Assembly (NCBI GenBank): GCA_025765595.1
Contig: JAIVFH010000493.1
Coordinates: forward strand, 1 to 17,440
DNA from: Obelidium mucronatum
Taxonomy: Eukaryota > Chytridiomycota > Chytridiomycetes > Chytridiales > Chytriomycetaceae
DNA: 17,440 bases
Direction of reading: 5' to 3'
In this document: positions 9,736-17,440 of the stretch, one piece after another
How positions within the stretch are numbered: the first letter of the stretch is position 1
Layout of the letters: each line of letters opens with the position of its first letter
The notes under the pieces: generated by a model
What the model was told of the DNA's origin: nothing
The model's database searches: none
What the model saw: the letters and a program-made list of their open reading frames with translations, nothing else
Position numbers and translations under genes: made by a program

Positions 9736-12594
9736 CTACTGAAAATCCGCCGCCTCTTCACTAACTAGTGGTACATCAATAAGGACGCGAGGATTTCGAA
9801 CGCTAGTCATCAGGATTTTCACAGACCGCTTTCCATCCAAGGAGGTAGCATTTCCCCAGTAGTTTCCTTCAGAATCCCACTCAGACTTGAGGCGGAAAGC
9901 ACGAATCAGGGGCATTCCAGCAAGGGCAGGAAAACTTGCAGTTACCCCCGGAGGCAGTGGAGGAAGGATCCAAGTAGTCTGAGGGGCGGAAACACCTTCA
10001 GCAACCTCCCAGACAGCACCGAGTGTAATACCAAACACCCTCTTCCTTCCACTATCGGCTGTGACCATAAACAGACAAACATTACGCTTGATATCCCCGG
10101 CTTTTGACGACGAAGTAGCGACGGCATGTTGGATAAAATTCGACTCCGAACCATCGTCTTTTGGGACCAAATCAAGCATGATTGCATTCTGGTACTTCAC
10201 ATTGCGTAGGTGAGGGGCAGGAAATAGAGCAAACTGAGTTCGATGATCCTGCAGTCGTTCGATATCGTCATCAGTCCTTCCGCGCGCAGAAAAATGCGTG
10301 GATACAAATTCGCGCCCAACAGGAACTGTCTGATATGACTGATTCAGAACACGATCTTTCGACCTCACAAATCCCGCAAAGTCGTCCAGCCGAGAGACAT
10401 CATTATAGTTCCGTTGAAATAGATTCACCACTGAAGTTGGTAGGTGCTCCGGATCAACTGGCACATCCATGAAACGTTGGGTAATGTGACGTTCGACATC
10501 CTCCGTCATTGCCATATTCAGCTGTGAAATTGGAGCTGCATCCGTATATTCCCGAGTCAATCCCGTCCAAGAATTCAAGACCTTCCTGACCGGTTCGAAG
10601 GCCAACAACTGCTCCAGCTTAACAACACAACCGCTAGTGTTCATTGACTTCAGAATATCCGCTGCAACAGCTTCAGGATCCAGAACGCCGGAAGGCCCTT
10701 TCCTGACAAGCTTGTATGGTCTTTTTGGGGATTGAGACTGCGGATCAAACTTGACAAACTTCTTTGGTGGCGCCTGAGCAACAGGAGTCGGAGGAGCTGG
10801 CTGACTTGTACCACTACTACTACCAAACACCTTCTTCAAGGTAGGTTTCGCAGGCTCCGCAACAGGCCTTGAGACAGGCTTAGGCGGCTCCTCGACAAAC
10901 TCACGGGTAGAGGAGCGGGTACGACGTTGAAGTTCATCGCCGTCGGCAGCATCTTCAGCACGCCTCTTGATGAAAGCACGAGTTTCCAACACTTCAGCAG
11001 CCATCTGCTCAACAGTGAACAAACCATCGTCACCAAAACGCGCAACCATCGAATCATGAGTGTCGCGTATCTCACTATCCGAGACTTCAACCCCGCACAT
11101 TTGGGAGAACAACTTTGATGCCGGATAGATGTCACCATCCTCTTTCAATTCCAAGTAGATTGGCGAATCTTCAAGACTGGGGTCTACTAATGGAACGTAG
11201 ACGACGCCCGCAACATCGGCAGCAACATGCACTTCATTCAGAAATACCCGAACTGATGGCGTTTCTTCGACCCAAGGCTCATCCTTCAATGTGGGACAGA
11301 CTTGACGCGGTTCGACCCAAAGTTCGTCCATCAAAGTGTTTGCCATCCTCAACGACGAATAAGTTTCCTCGTCATTGTCCCCAAACTCGGATTCCGACAA
11401 ATCGTAGTCGTCATAGTCAATAATACCATCGACCAGATTGGAACCTGAAGCAACACCTGATCCGCCACCCTTTTCACTTGTGATTAACTTCCGACACCCG
11501 CCTTTTCTGATAGCAGGCGGTACTTTCTCACCCTTGAAAGTAATGAACAACTTCCCGAACCGTTCACCAACATCCACAGGCCAACCATTCTTTTTATCCA
11601 AGTTGAACTGGTTGCAATTTCTCACATCCCGAGACTCATGACCTGGTACTCCACACGCATTATCACAGTACATGCACAGGAAAGGCGTTGACTTTGCCCC
11701 AGACTGTTGTCCGACAGCTTGATTAACTTCGACAACAGGATGACCACCAACTCCCGGCTGCAAAGACTTCAATAATTCCATCATACTGGCTTGATTCAAC
11801 CTCATAGCCTCAAACTGCTGTCGTAAATCCTCAGTCGAGGTTGATGCTGGCACATCTGGGACAGGATTCTTTGCCACAGATTTCCCCTTCCGATCTTTTC
11901 GCCGTTTCCGCTCGTCCTCGGAATCGGTATCAGAATCAGAACTACTCGATGAATCCGAAGTGGAACTTGGAGAATCCTCGGATGAATCTTCAGAGTCAGT
12001 CGTCACCCGCTTCTTTTTCTTCTTCGATGAAACCGCTTTAACTTTCCGTAGCTTTTTGTCGAGACTTAGGATCATTCGACAAAAGCCCTTCCACTCCGAA
12101 TTTTGCTTCCCATCAAGCCCAACAATGGAGTCAATAGCCTTCTCAGCAACCCTTCTCGAGCATCCCTTCAGGAATATCGACACCTTCAGAGAATCATCCG
12201 GAGCGGCAATTTCGTCAATAGCAACAAGCAGTCGGTTAAATTCTCCGAGATATTCGGCAAGGGAGTATTTTTCCGTTCTCTTTTGACTCTTCGCTAGCTT
12301 TGTCAAGGTCTCCAATGTTATGATTTCGTCCTGATCGGCAAACTCCTTCTGGAGCCATTCAATGACACCATTACATGTGAGCTCAAATTCAGCTGATGCG
12401 TCATGCTTCAGCTTGTCCCATAGCTGGAACTGGCTGAAGATAGCTCGCGAGAGTCGACCAACAACAAATCCAATCTTTCGAGCTTCTGTATCATGGCCCT
12501 TCCGACCGATCTCTTTCCGACAATACTCCAAAAAGACACTGACATGGGGTCCCTTGAACTCCCGAGTTTTAAAATACTTCACGGATACGCCCAT
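9736..12594 (-). CDS. gag: Gag-like polyprotein, 952 aa
   Basis: ATG is at 12594, 44 nt from the LTR; the stop TAG at 9738-9736 overlaps the pol frame. Residues ~1-185 are an alpha-helical, hydrophobic/charged region consistent with a Ty3-type capsid. Residues ~191-240 are a basic KKKKKR stretch, then a Ser/Asp/Glu-rich acidic run, then another basic stretch. A noncanonical zinc knuckle, C307-x2-C310-x8-H319-x7-C327, follows, versus the canonical C-x2-C-x4-H-x4-C. An acidic, then Pro-rich, linker (~390-635) leads to a segment at ~640-690 (ADILKSMN...LEQLLAFEPVRKVL) that recalls the DUF4100-like region upstream of the protease in basidiomycete Ty3 elements. The C-terminal ~200 residues are unrecognised. 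The only D-S-G triplet is ADSG at 846-849, in a context unlike a retropepsin. Expected role: forming the virus-like particle that packages element RNA. Confidence 0.85.
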   Translation of the reverse strand: MGVSVKYFKTREFKGPHVSVFLEYCRKEIGRKGHDTEARKIGFVVGRLSRAIFSQFQLWDKLKHDASAEFELTCNGVIEWLQKEFADQDEIITLETLTKLAKSQKRTEKYSLAEYLGEFNRLLVAIDEIAAPDDSLKVSIFLKGCSRRVAEKAIDSIVGLDGKQNSEWKGFCRMILSLDKKLRKVKAVSSKKKKKRVTTDSEDSSEDSPSSTSDSSSSSDSDTDSEDERKRRKDRKGKSVAKNPVPDVPASTSTEDLRQQFEAMRLNQASMMELLKSLQPGVGGHPVVEVNQAVGQQSGAKSTPFLCMYCDNACGVPGHESRDVRNCNQFNLDKKNGWPVDVGERFGKLFITFKGEKVPPAIRKGGCRKLITSEKGGGSGVASGSNLVDGIIDYDDYDLSESEFGDNDEETYSSLRMANTLMDELWVEPRQVCPTLKDEPWVEETPSVRVFLNEVHVAADVAGVVYVPLVDPSLEDSPIYLELKEDGDIYPASKLFSQMCGVEVSDSEIRDTHDSMVARFGDDGLFTVEQMAAEVLETRAFIKRRAEDAADGDELQRRTRSSTREFVEEPPKPVSRPVAEPAKPTLKKVFGSSSGTSQPAPPTPVAQAPPKKFVKFDPQSQSPKRPYKLVRKGPSGVLDPEAVAADILKSMNTSGCVVKLEQLLAFEPVRKVLNSWTGLTREYTDAAPISQLNMAMTEDVERHITQRFMDVPVDPEHLPTSVVNLFQRNYNDVSRLDDFAGFVRSKDRVLNQSYQTVPVGREFVSTHFSARGRTDDDIERLQDHRTQFALFPAPHLRNVKYQNAIMLDLVPKDDGSESNFIQHAVATSSSKAGDIKRNVCLFMVTADSGRKRVFGITLGAVWEVAEGVSAPQTTWILPPLPPGVTASFPALAGMPLIRAFRLKSEWDSEGNYWGNATSLDGKRSVKILMTSVRNPRVLIDVPLVSEEAADFQ

Positions 12595-12638
12595 AATTAA
12601 ACTGACTGTAGTAGTAGTAGATATGGTACGCTCGCCAC
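12595..12638 (-). promoter_or_regulatory. gag leader with candidate primer binding site
   Basis: Only 44 nt separate the LTR from the gag start. Reading in the element sense, one nucleotide after the LTR comes TGGCGAGCGTACCA (12637-12624). It begins TGG as expected for a site pairing with a tRNA 3' CCA end. The implied acceptor strand (TACGCTC plus G plus CCA) does not match a tRNA I can name, so the primer is unidentified. The leader also contains a (CTA)n run at about 12608-12621. Confidence 0.4.
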
Positions 12639-13702
12639 TGTTACAAGTACAACCGAAACAAGATACGAAGGCTCCGATTCGAATTAGATTAAGAGTCTTC
12701 GTCGCTGCCGTTGCACAGGATAGATGATAGATGTGTGTGTGTGTGTAGAAGAATAGATGGTTCGACTACGACAGTATTCCGACAGCGTGTGTGACGACAA
12801 GCGGCCGGTGCTGAATTATGGGCGGTCGACAAATCCTAATTAAACCTTCAAACAGCGCGTCAATAATTCGTTCCACGCGCGGCAAGGCAAATCAAGGGTC
12901 GAGGAAGCGGTGGTAGTACCTTTAGGTTCAAAGACAAGGATAAACAAGTGTCAGAACCCAAGTCAAGCCAAGCACAAGCCACCAACGATTCAAAGTACCT
13001 TCAAACAGCGCGTCAATAATTCGTTCCACGCGCGGCAAGGCAAATCAAGGGTCGAGGAAGCGGTGGTAGTACCTAATGAGAGCGATTTGATAGCGTCACA
13101 ATCGACAGAGGAGAAGGATGGGAGTTTTAACAACAGGTAGTTTTGGGATTTATTAAACAATAAGAAAGGATACCTTTAGGTTCAAAGACAAGGATAAACA
13201 AGTGTCAGAACCCAAGTCAAGCCAAGCACAAGCCACCAACGATTCAAAGTACCTAAACCACCATAAGACAACAATTCCCACCAGGCCCATTCAAAACTAC
13301 CTTCAAACAGCGCGTCAATAATTCGTTCCACGCGCGGCAAGGCAAATCAAGGGTCGAGGAAGCGGTGGTAGTACCTTCAAAGCATTCCAACCAATCAGCA
13401 AGGCACAACAACCCAAAACACCATCCAACAAAACCCCAAACCTAATGAGAGCGATTTGATAGCGTCACAATCGACAGAGGAGAAGGATGGGAGTTTTAAC
13501 AACAGGTAGTTTTGGGATAAAAAAAAAAGAAAAAGGAGCCAAGCATGGAGAAAATAGGATTCACCAAATTCCACCCCAAATAACCAAGCAATTTCAAACA
13601 AGGGGAAAAAACAAGAAATGGGGAAAAATCACGAAATTTAATAAATGTGAAAGGAAGTAAACTAATACTAATAATAAAACCGCTTCCGGCAAGGGTGTAA
13701 CA
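12639..13702 (-). repeat. 5' LTR (right copy), 1064 bp
   Basis: It starts TGTTACAAG and ends GGGTGTAACA on the plus strand. The module order is A 12844-12917, B 12918-12996, A 12997-13070, C 13071-13149, B 13172-13250, D 13251-13298, A 13299-13372, E 13373-13439, C 13440-13518, so it lacks the tandem first A copy of the left LTR. It should carry the element promoter and transcription start for gag-pol, but no clear TATA box was identified. I saw no point differences from the left LTR in the stretches compared. Confidence 0.93.
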
Positions 13703-14261
13703 TGGTGTTTCAGTTCCAGCACTTCGCATTGCCCCAAAAGCCACTGAAATTATCAGCACAAGTGCGCAATTGAAAATGTTGGTTCTAAATGGAACTTCCT
13801 TCATCTTATCTGGGCAGAGGCGAGTGTCGTCGCGCAGGTCCCGGTATTCCGACACAGTAAGGGGTTCTCGCCGAAGCGAATCCACTCAAGGAGCATCGAC
13901 TAACCATGAAAACCAAGTATTGATTTCTGCCGAGAATATTATTCGTTCCAGACGGTTTGAAACCAACTTTGCGTACCGCACAGGCCTGCATTCGTTCTGG
14001 GGAGCATCGAGGTGGCAGCTTGCCGAAGATGGGCGAATATTTACGCTTCAGAAGAAGCAGTGGATGGAGCTTGCTTCCACTGATTCGGCTTATGCTTTCC
14101 CACTGTTTGAGCAGACGCGTGCACAAGTAGAGGGATCGCGCGTGATTATCACGACGCCGAGACGCATGGCGGAGAAGCAGGAGAGTCCGCAATGCACGCT
14201 GGAGTGCGAGTTTGAGGGAGCGGCGGCCGCCCTCGCGTTTTCGGCGCTGTTCAGCGAGTGA
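13703..14261 (+). CDS. Unrecognised protein, C-terminal part; upstream end cut by the LTR
   Basis: The frame is open from the LTR junction (13701) to TGA at 14259-14261. The first ATG is 13776, giving a 161-aa protein if used as start. The frame continues sensibly upstream of it (GVSVPALRIAPKATEIIS...). An acceptor-like TTTCAG ends at 13713, so 13714 could instead be the start of an internal exon. Residues after ATG: a basic Arg/Ser-rich segment (~17-45), then a likely folded part with many aromatic residues (FWGASRWQLAEDGRIFTL and onward), then a short Ala-rich tail. No family was recognised. No matching upstream exon was found on the far side of the retrotransposon. The stop is 34 bp before the MMS19 start, the same orientation. 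It may be a 5'-truncated or disrupted gene, or a small intact gene starting at 13776. Confidence 0.45.
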
Positions 14262-14295
14262 GTAAAAGCGTTATTAATAAAATCGACCAATAGAA

Positions 14296-17200
14296 ATGGA
14301 GCGCTTCTTTGCCGCGCAGACGCCGGCGCAGCAGGCCGCGGCCGTCGCCGCGCTGGCGCCACAGCCGCTGCTCGCCGTCGTCGCGCAGCTCGGCGGCGCC
14401 GCAACGAGCGCCGATCCGTTCGAGCGCGCGAAGGCCGTCGCCCTTCTGTCGCAGCTGCTGGCGCGCAACGCCGCGGCGGACAAGAAGTCGGGTGCGCAAA
14501 CTATCCTTTTCGTTTCGTTTCGTTTCGTTTCTTGCCGCTGACTAACACGCTGCCGCCAGTCTCCGTGCTGATGGAGTTCTACCTGGCCCGGCTGCACGAT
14601 GCCACAAGCGTCCCCGGTACGCCTGCCCTGCTCTGCTGTTGTGCAATCTGTCCATTCTAATCTGTGCGCGCAGAACTGGTCGATGGAATACTGTCGATGC
14701 TCAAGTCTGGTCTCGTTGCTCGGAAAGATGCTATCGACACTGCACGAGCTTTCTTCAAGGAGCTCAATGTTCAAAACTATGCGCAGACAGTCCGGTTCTC
14801 GGTTTACTGTGTATTTGAATGCCTTCTAAAGTCACACTTGGACGGTGGGAGACCATCTCAGACCAAAATCGTTATCTCTTACTAATACACTTGCCACCAG
14901 CCATGAAGTACCTTGGCGACCAGTTCATTGCGGGCTTTTTAGTAGCCATGGACGGCGAAAAAGACCCTCGAAATATCTTGATCTCCTTCTCAATCATCCA
15001 AACGATTGTCGTCAACTTTGACATCACAGTCAAATATGAAGATGTCTTTGAATCAATCTACTGCTACTTCCCAATTACATTCAGACCTCCACCTAATGAT
15101 CCGTATGGAATTACATCTGCTGATTTAAAATTGAAGCTCAGGTTTGGGTGTTGATTGAAGTGTGAAATGTGTTTGACACATGGTGTTGCAGGAGTTGCTT
15201 TTCCGCGTCTCCTCTGTTTGGAAAACTTGCCTGGCCAATATTGATTGAAAAGCTATCATCGACTTCCGATAACGCCAAGGTTTGAAGCGATACGATACGG
15301 ATTTGAATCGGAGTCTCATCATCATTTTCCAGCTTGATGCTATGGAAACGATTGCTGCATGTGCTCCTGTGTATGGCGGATCATCTATTGGCAAAAGTTT
15401 GGAGGAGCTTTGGGAGCATTTGAAAGAAGAAAGTCTCGATGCCAAACCGGCTGCACAAAAGGATGCCGCGCTTGCGGCTGTTACTGCTGTAACATACGCA
15501 TTATCTACTGATGCCGCCGCGTCTTCTATCGCTCTTGACGGATTGTCCAAGTTTTTGACGTTTGTTGAGAAGTATGCGGTGGGCGAATTGATCTCTGCAA
15601 CGGCTCCAAAGGAATCTGTTCGTAGACTCCTGAAAGCATCTGCAAAAGCGACAGAGCCTGCTTTTTTTAAACTGGTGACCACGGTTATCAAACCATTTTT
15701 GGAGAGTTTAAAGGGGAATTCAGATACGATGGAAAGTCGAGCTGAAAAGTATGCGGTTTTCCACGACTTTCTGGAGATTTCAGAAGGATTTTATGGAGAT
15801 GTATCCAGTATGGATGATGGTATGTTTTTGGAACATAATCGTGAGGGAAACTAAACTTCTTGATCTCTCAGACTCTCTCCCTCTGAATCCCCTTATTCCA
15901 TTCAAAGACGATTTATACCAGTATTTTTCTTCTGCTCTGTCCTCCAAAAACAATCGCGTCATCACTGCTGGTCTCCATGGATTATCACAACTCTCAATCC
16001 TTCGGGGTGGATTTATGACTGCACTAGAACTAGAATGGTACTTTGAAACACTGCTTGGTCTTGTTATCAATGAAAACAACGCTGTTCGCCAAGTTGCTAT
16101 TTCTTTGTTGACTGTGGAGTCTCAGAGGCGGGTGGATAAGGTCCTACTCCACATTGTTCCACAGTTGTTGGAAGCCGCTGCTTTAGAAGGAAAGGAAGAA
16201 CCTGTTTTGAATTCTCTGGAATGCTTGGTGGCACTCTGTGGGGCAAGTGCTACGGTTTATGCTGATGCAATTCCAAAGCTTACAGCCATGATTGAAGGTT
16301 GGTCTTTCTTGCCCTTTCAATCAAACTCTTCAATTAATTTTCTTTTTGGTTTGTTTTAGCCTTAAGCGGCTTATCACTTATCCATCCGATTGCAACTGCC
16401 TTGGAAATCATTTCTTCAGACCAAACTTCTGTCGTCCCTGAATTTGACTATATTAAGTATTTATTCGCCCCACTTCTACGTTCTTTGGTATCCCGAAAAG
16501 TGGAAAGTGGTTTTCTTTACTCTGATTTCGTTTTGGTGGAGTCTGTGGGAAGAACGTTTGCAAGCGTGATTAGGGTTATGGATCAAAGGTGTGTACTAGT
16601 GGTTAACTGCTAGCATTTGCTGACGTTTCTCAAGGGAGCAAGAGCGGGTTGCTGAACTTGTTACAAAAACACTGTATCTTCGTGATGTTTTCAGACCTGG
16701 GATTGTCTGGAGTATCGGTTTCTCTTGAGGTAGAACAAAGCCGGTTGATGTACGATGGCTTGCTTATATCTACATTTTACAGGCTCACTCCGAAAGTAAT
16801 CTACTGATTATTATCTTTTCGGCGGTCATATCTAACTTGAGGGCCGAGGTGTGTTTATTTCTTGCTTCCCAACCATAGCGTTTTTGAATTAGTTATTAGG
16901 CAAAGGTTCCAAACGCAGATATTTCTGCCCTTCTCAATTGGTTAACTCAAGAAGCCGTAACCAAAGGCGCCATTTCAGACCAAGTCAAAGCAGTATACCT
17001 GGAAAGCGTGTATCACGTTGTGTCTTCTGTGTTGAACAAGGCAGATGGTTAGACATGTTTCCTTCTACTTTAGTTAAAATGTTTTGTATAGGGTCTGTGG
17101 TCTCTAAATTCGTCTTTGAAAATGCTGAATTGTATAAACTTGTGGAGAATTCTCAGTCTCTTAAAGTTCGCCAGTCTGCTATCTGCTTGGTGTTGTGGGT

Positions 17201-17440
17201 AAGTAACAGTTTAGGGTTAGGGTTCCTGAATCAAACTCGAAATGTCAGATTACTCGAGCCACCGTCATGAAAAAGCCATCCGCGGACGAACTCGCGAAAG
17301 TCACTGGTTTAATCGACCTTTTGAAAGGATCCGATGGCGGCATTATCGCTTCCAACTTTTACATCCTTTCTGCCGATGACCCATCGTTTGGAAAGCAAAT
17401 CTTGACAAAAGAAGCGTTTGGAAAATCATCACTACTGTGG
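14296..17440 (+). CDS. MMS19: MMS19 nucleotide excision repair / cytosolic Fe-S cluster targeting protein, 5' part
   Basis: Twelve exons are visible: 14296-14491, 14560-14616, 14674-14844, 14901-15141, 15192-15279, 15333-15819, 15872-16297, 16360-16588, 16635-16848, 16900-17047, 17092-17198 and 17249-17440 (continues off the edge). They total 852 codons, against about 1000 for full-length homologues. The N-terminal MMS19 domain is clear: ERAKAVALLSQLL, then MDGEKDPRNIL, then FRPPPNDPYGI, all hallmark segments, followed by HEAT-like helical repeats. MMS19 is the adaptor of the CIA targeting complex (with CIA1 and CIA2), which hands Fe-S clusters to nuclear proteins such as XPD, DNA polymerases and primase. 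The start codon was chosen as the first ATG in the GC-rich first exon. One problem: an in-frame TGA at 16726-16728 in exon 9, which may be a nonsense change, a sequence error, or part of a small unrecognised intron (16674-16733 would fit in phase). Confidence 0.9.
17199..17248 (+). other. MMS19 intron 11 with a telomere-like repeat
   Basis: This is a 50-nt intron, GTAAGT...TGTCAG, between the codons TGG and ATT. It contains two tandem TTAGGG units (17211-17224). All eleven MMS19 introns are 44-68 nt (68, 57, 56, 50, 53, 52, 62, 46, 51, 44 and 50). Confidence 0.75.

Larger units (their letters stand above)
4472..13702 (-). mobile_element. Full-length Ty3/gypsy-like LTR retrotransposon with an EEP endonuclease in Pol
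   Basis: The element is 9231 bp and bounded by long direct repeats whose ends are TGTTACA...TGTAACA, a short inverted repeat beginning TG and ending CA. It reads on the minus strand: 5' LTR (12639-13702), 44-nt leader, gag (12594-9736), pol (9703-5630), 3' LTR (4472-5609). Domain order in Pol after the nuclease is reverse transcriptase, RNase H, integrase, which is the Ty3/gypsy (Metaviridae) order. Both ORFs are intact and the LTRs are almost identical, so the copy is young and possibly active. No simple 5-bp target duplication is visible (flanks gttat versus tggtg). It separates a host zinc-finger gene from a fragment of another gene. The fusion of an exonuclease III-like domain to Pol is atypical for this family. 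Confidence 0.93.

Noticed and set aside
13496..13885. Minus-strand open frame running from the right flank into the 5' LTR, with a hydrophobic segment
   Set aside because: It lacks an ATG at its start (opens with GTG directly after a stop), its second half is LTR sequence, and it lies opposite a longer, more protein-like plus-strand frame.
1..17440. tRNA, rRNA, CRISPR array or bacterial operon features
   Set aside because: No cloverleaf-like sequence, spaced short repeat array or Shine-Dalgarno-linked gene set was seen. The window has intron-containing eukaryotic genes.

Overview
This is a eukaryotic nuclear window, most likely fungal. The genes are broken by many short spliceosomal introns (44-77 nt, GT...AG, several with CTAAC/CTGAC-like branch points). 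The large mobile element in the middle has a Pol that resembles Ty3/gypsy elements I know from fungi, especially basidiomycetes. I cannot name the species; an early-diverging (chytrid-like) fungus is a guess.

Layout. (1) 1-4331 is a host block. It holds the 3' part of a Cys/His-rich zinc-finger gene (1-724, +), a convergent three-exon major facilitator transporter (780-2953, -), and a second zinc-finger gene (3394-4331, +). The two zinc-finger genes are paralogues with an intron at the same codon and phase, so they flank the transporter as a diverged pair. (2) 4472-13702 is a full-length LTR retrotransposon on the minus strand, 9.2 kb. It has two nearly identical ~1.1 kb LTRs (TGTTACA...TGTAACA ends), a 952-aa Gag and a ~1360-aa Pol. 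Both reading frames are intact. (3) 13703-14261 is the 3' part of an unrecognised plus-strand gene whose upstream end abuts the LTR. (4) 14296-17440 is the first twelve exons of MMS19, the Fe-S cluster targeting adaptor, running off the right edge.

The most unusual item is the retrotransposon. Its Pol begins with a complete exonuclease III/AP-endonuclease-type (EEP) nuclease domain with all catalytic motifs. The EEP domain is fused in frame to a Ty3-type reverse transcriptase, RNase H and a DDE integrase with an HHCC zinc finger. EEP nucleases are the standard integration enzyme of non-LTR (LINE) elements. A single Pol carrying both an EEP nuclease and an integrase is not a standard LTR-element architecture. 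No aspartic protease could be recognised in either ORF. The LTRs are also odd: they are mosaics of repeated 74- and 79-bp modules, every one joined at an ACCT tetranucleotide (AGGT in the element sense), and the two LTRs differ by exactly one 74-bp module.

Exon boundaries below were deduced by eye from splice consensus, frame continuity and protein conservation. They are not supported by transcript data. Claims of novelty come from general knowledge without any database search.
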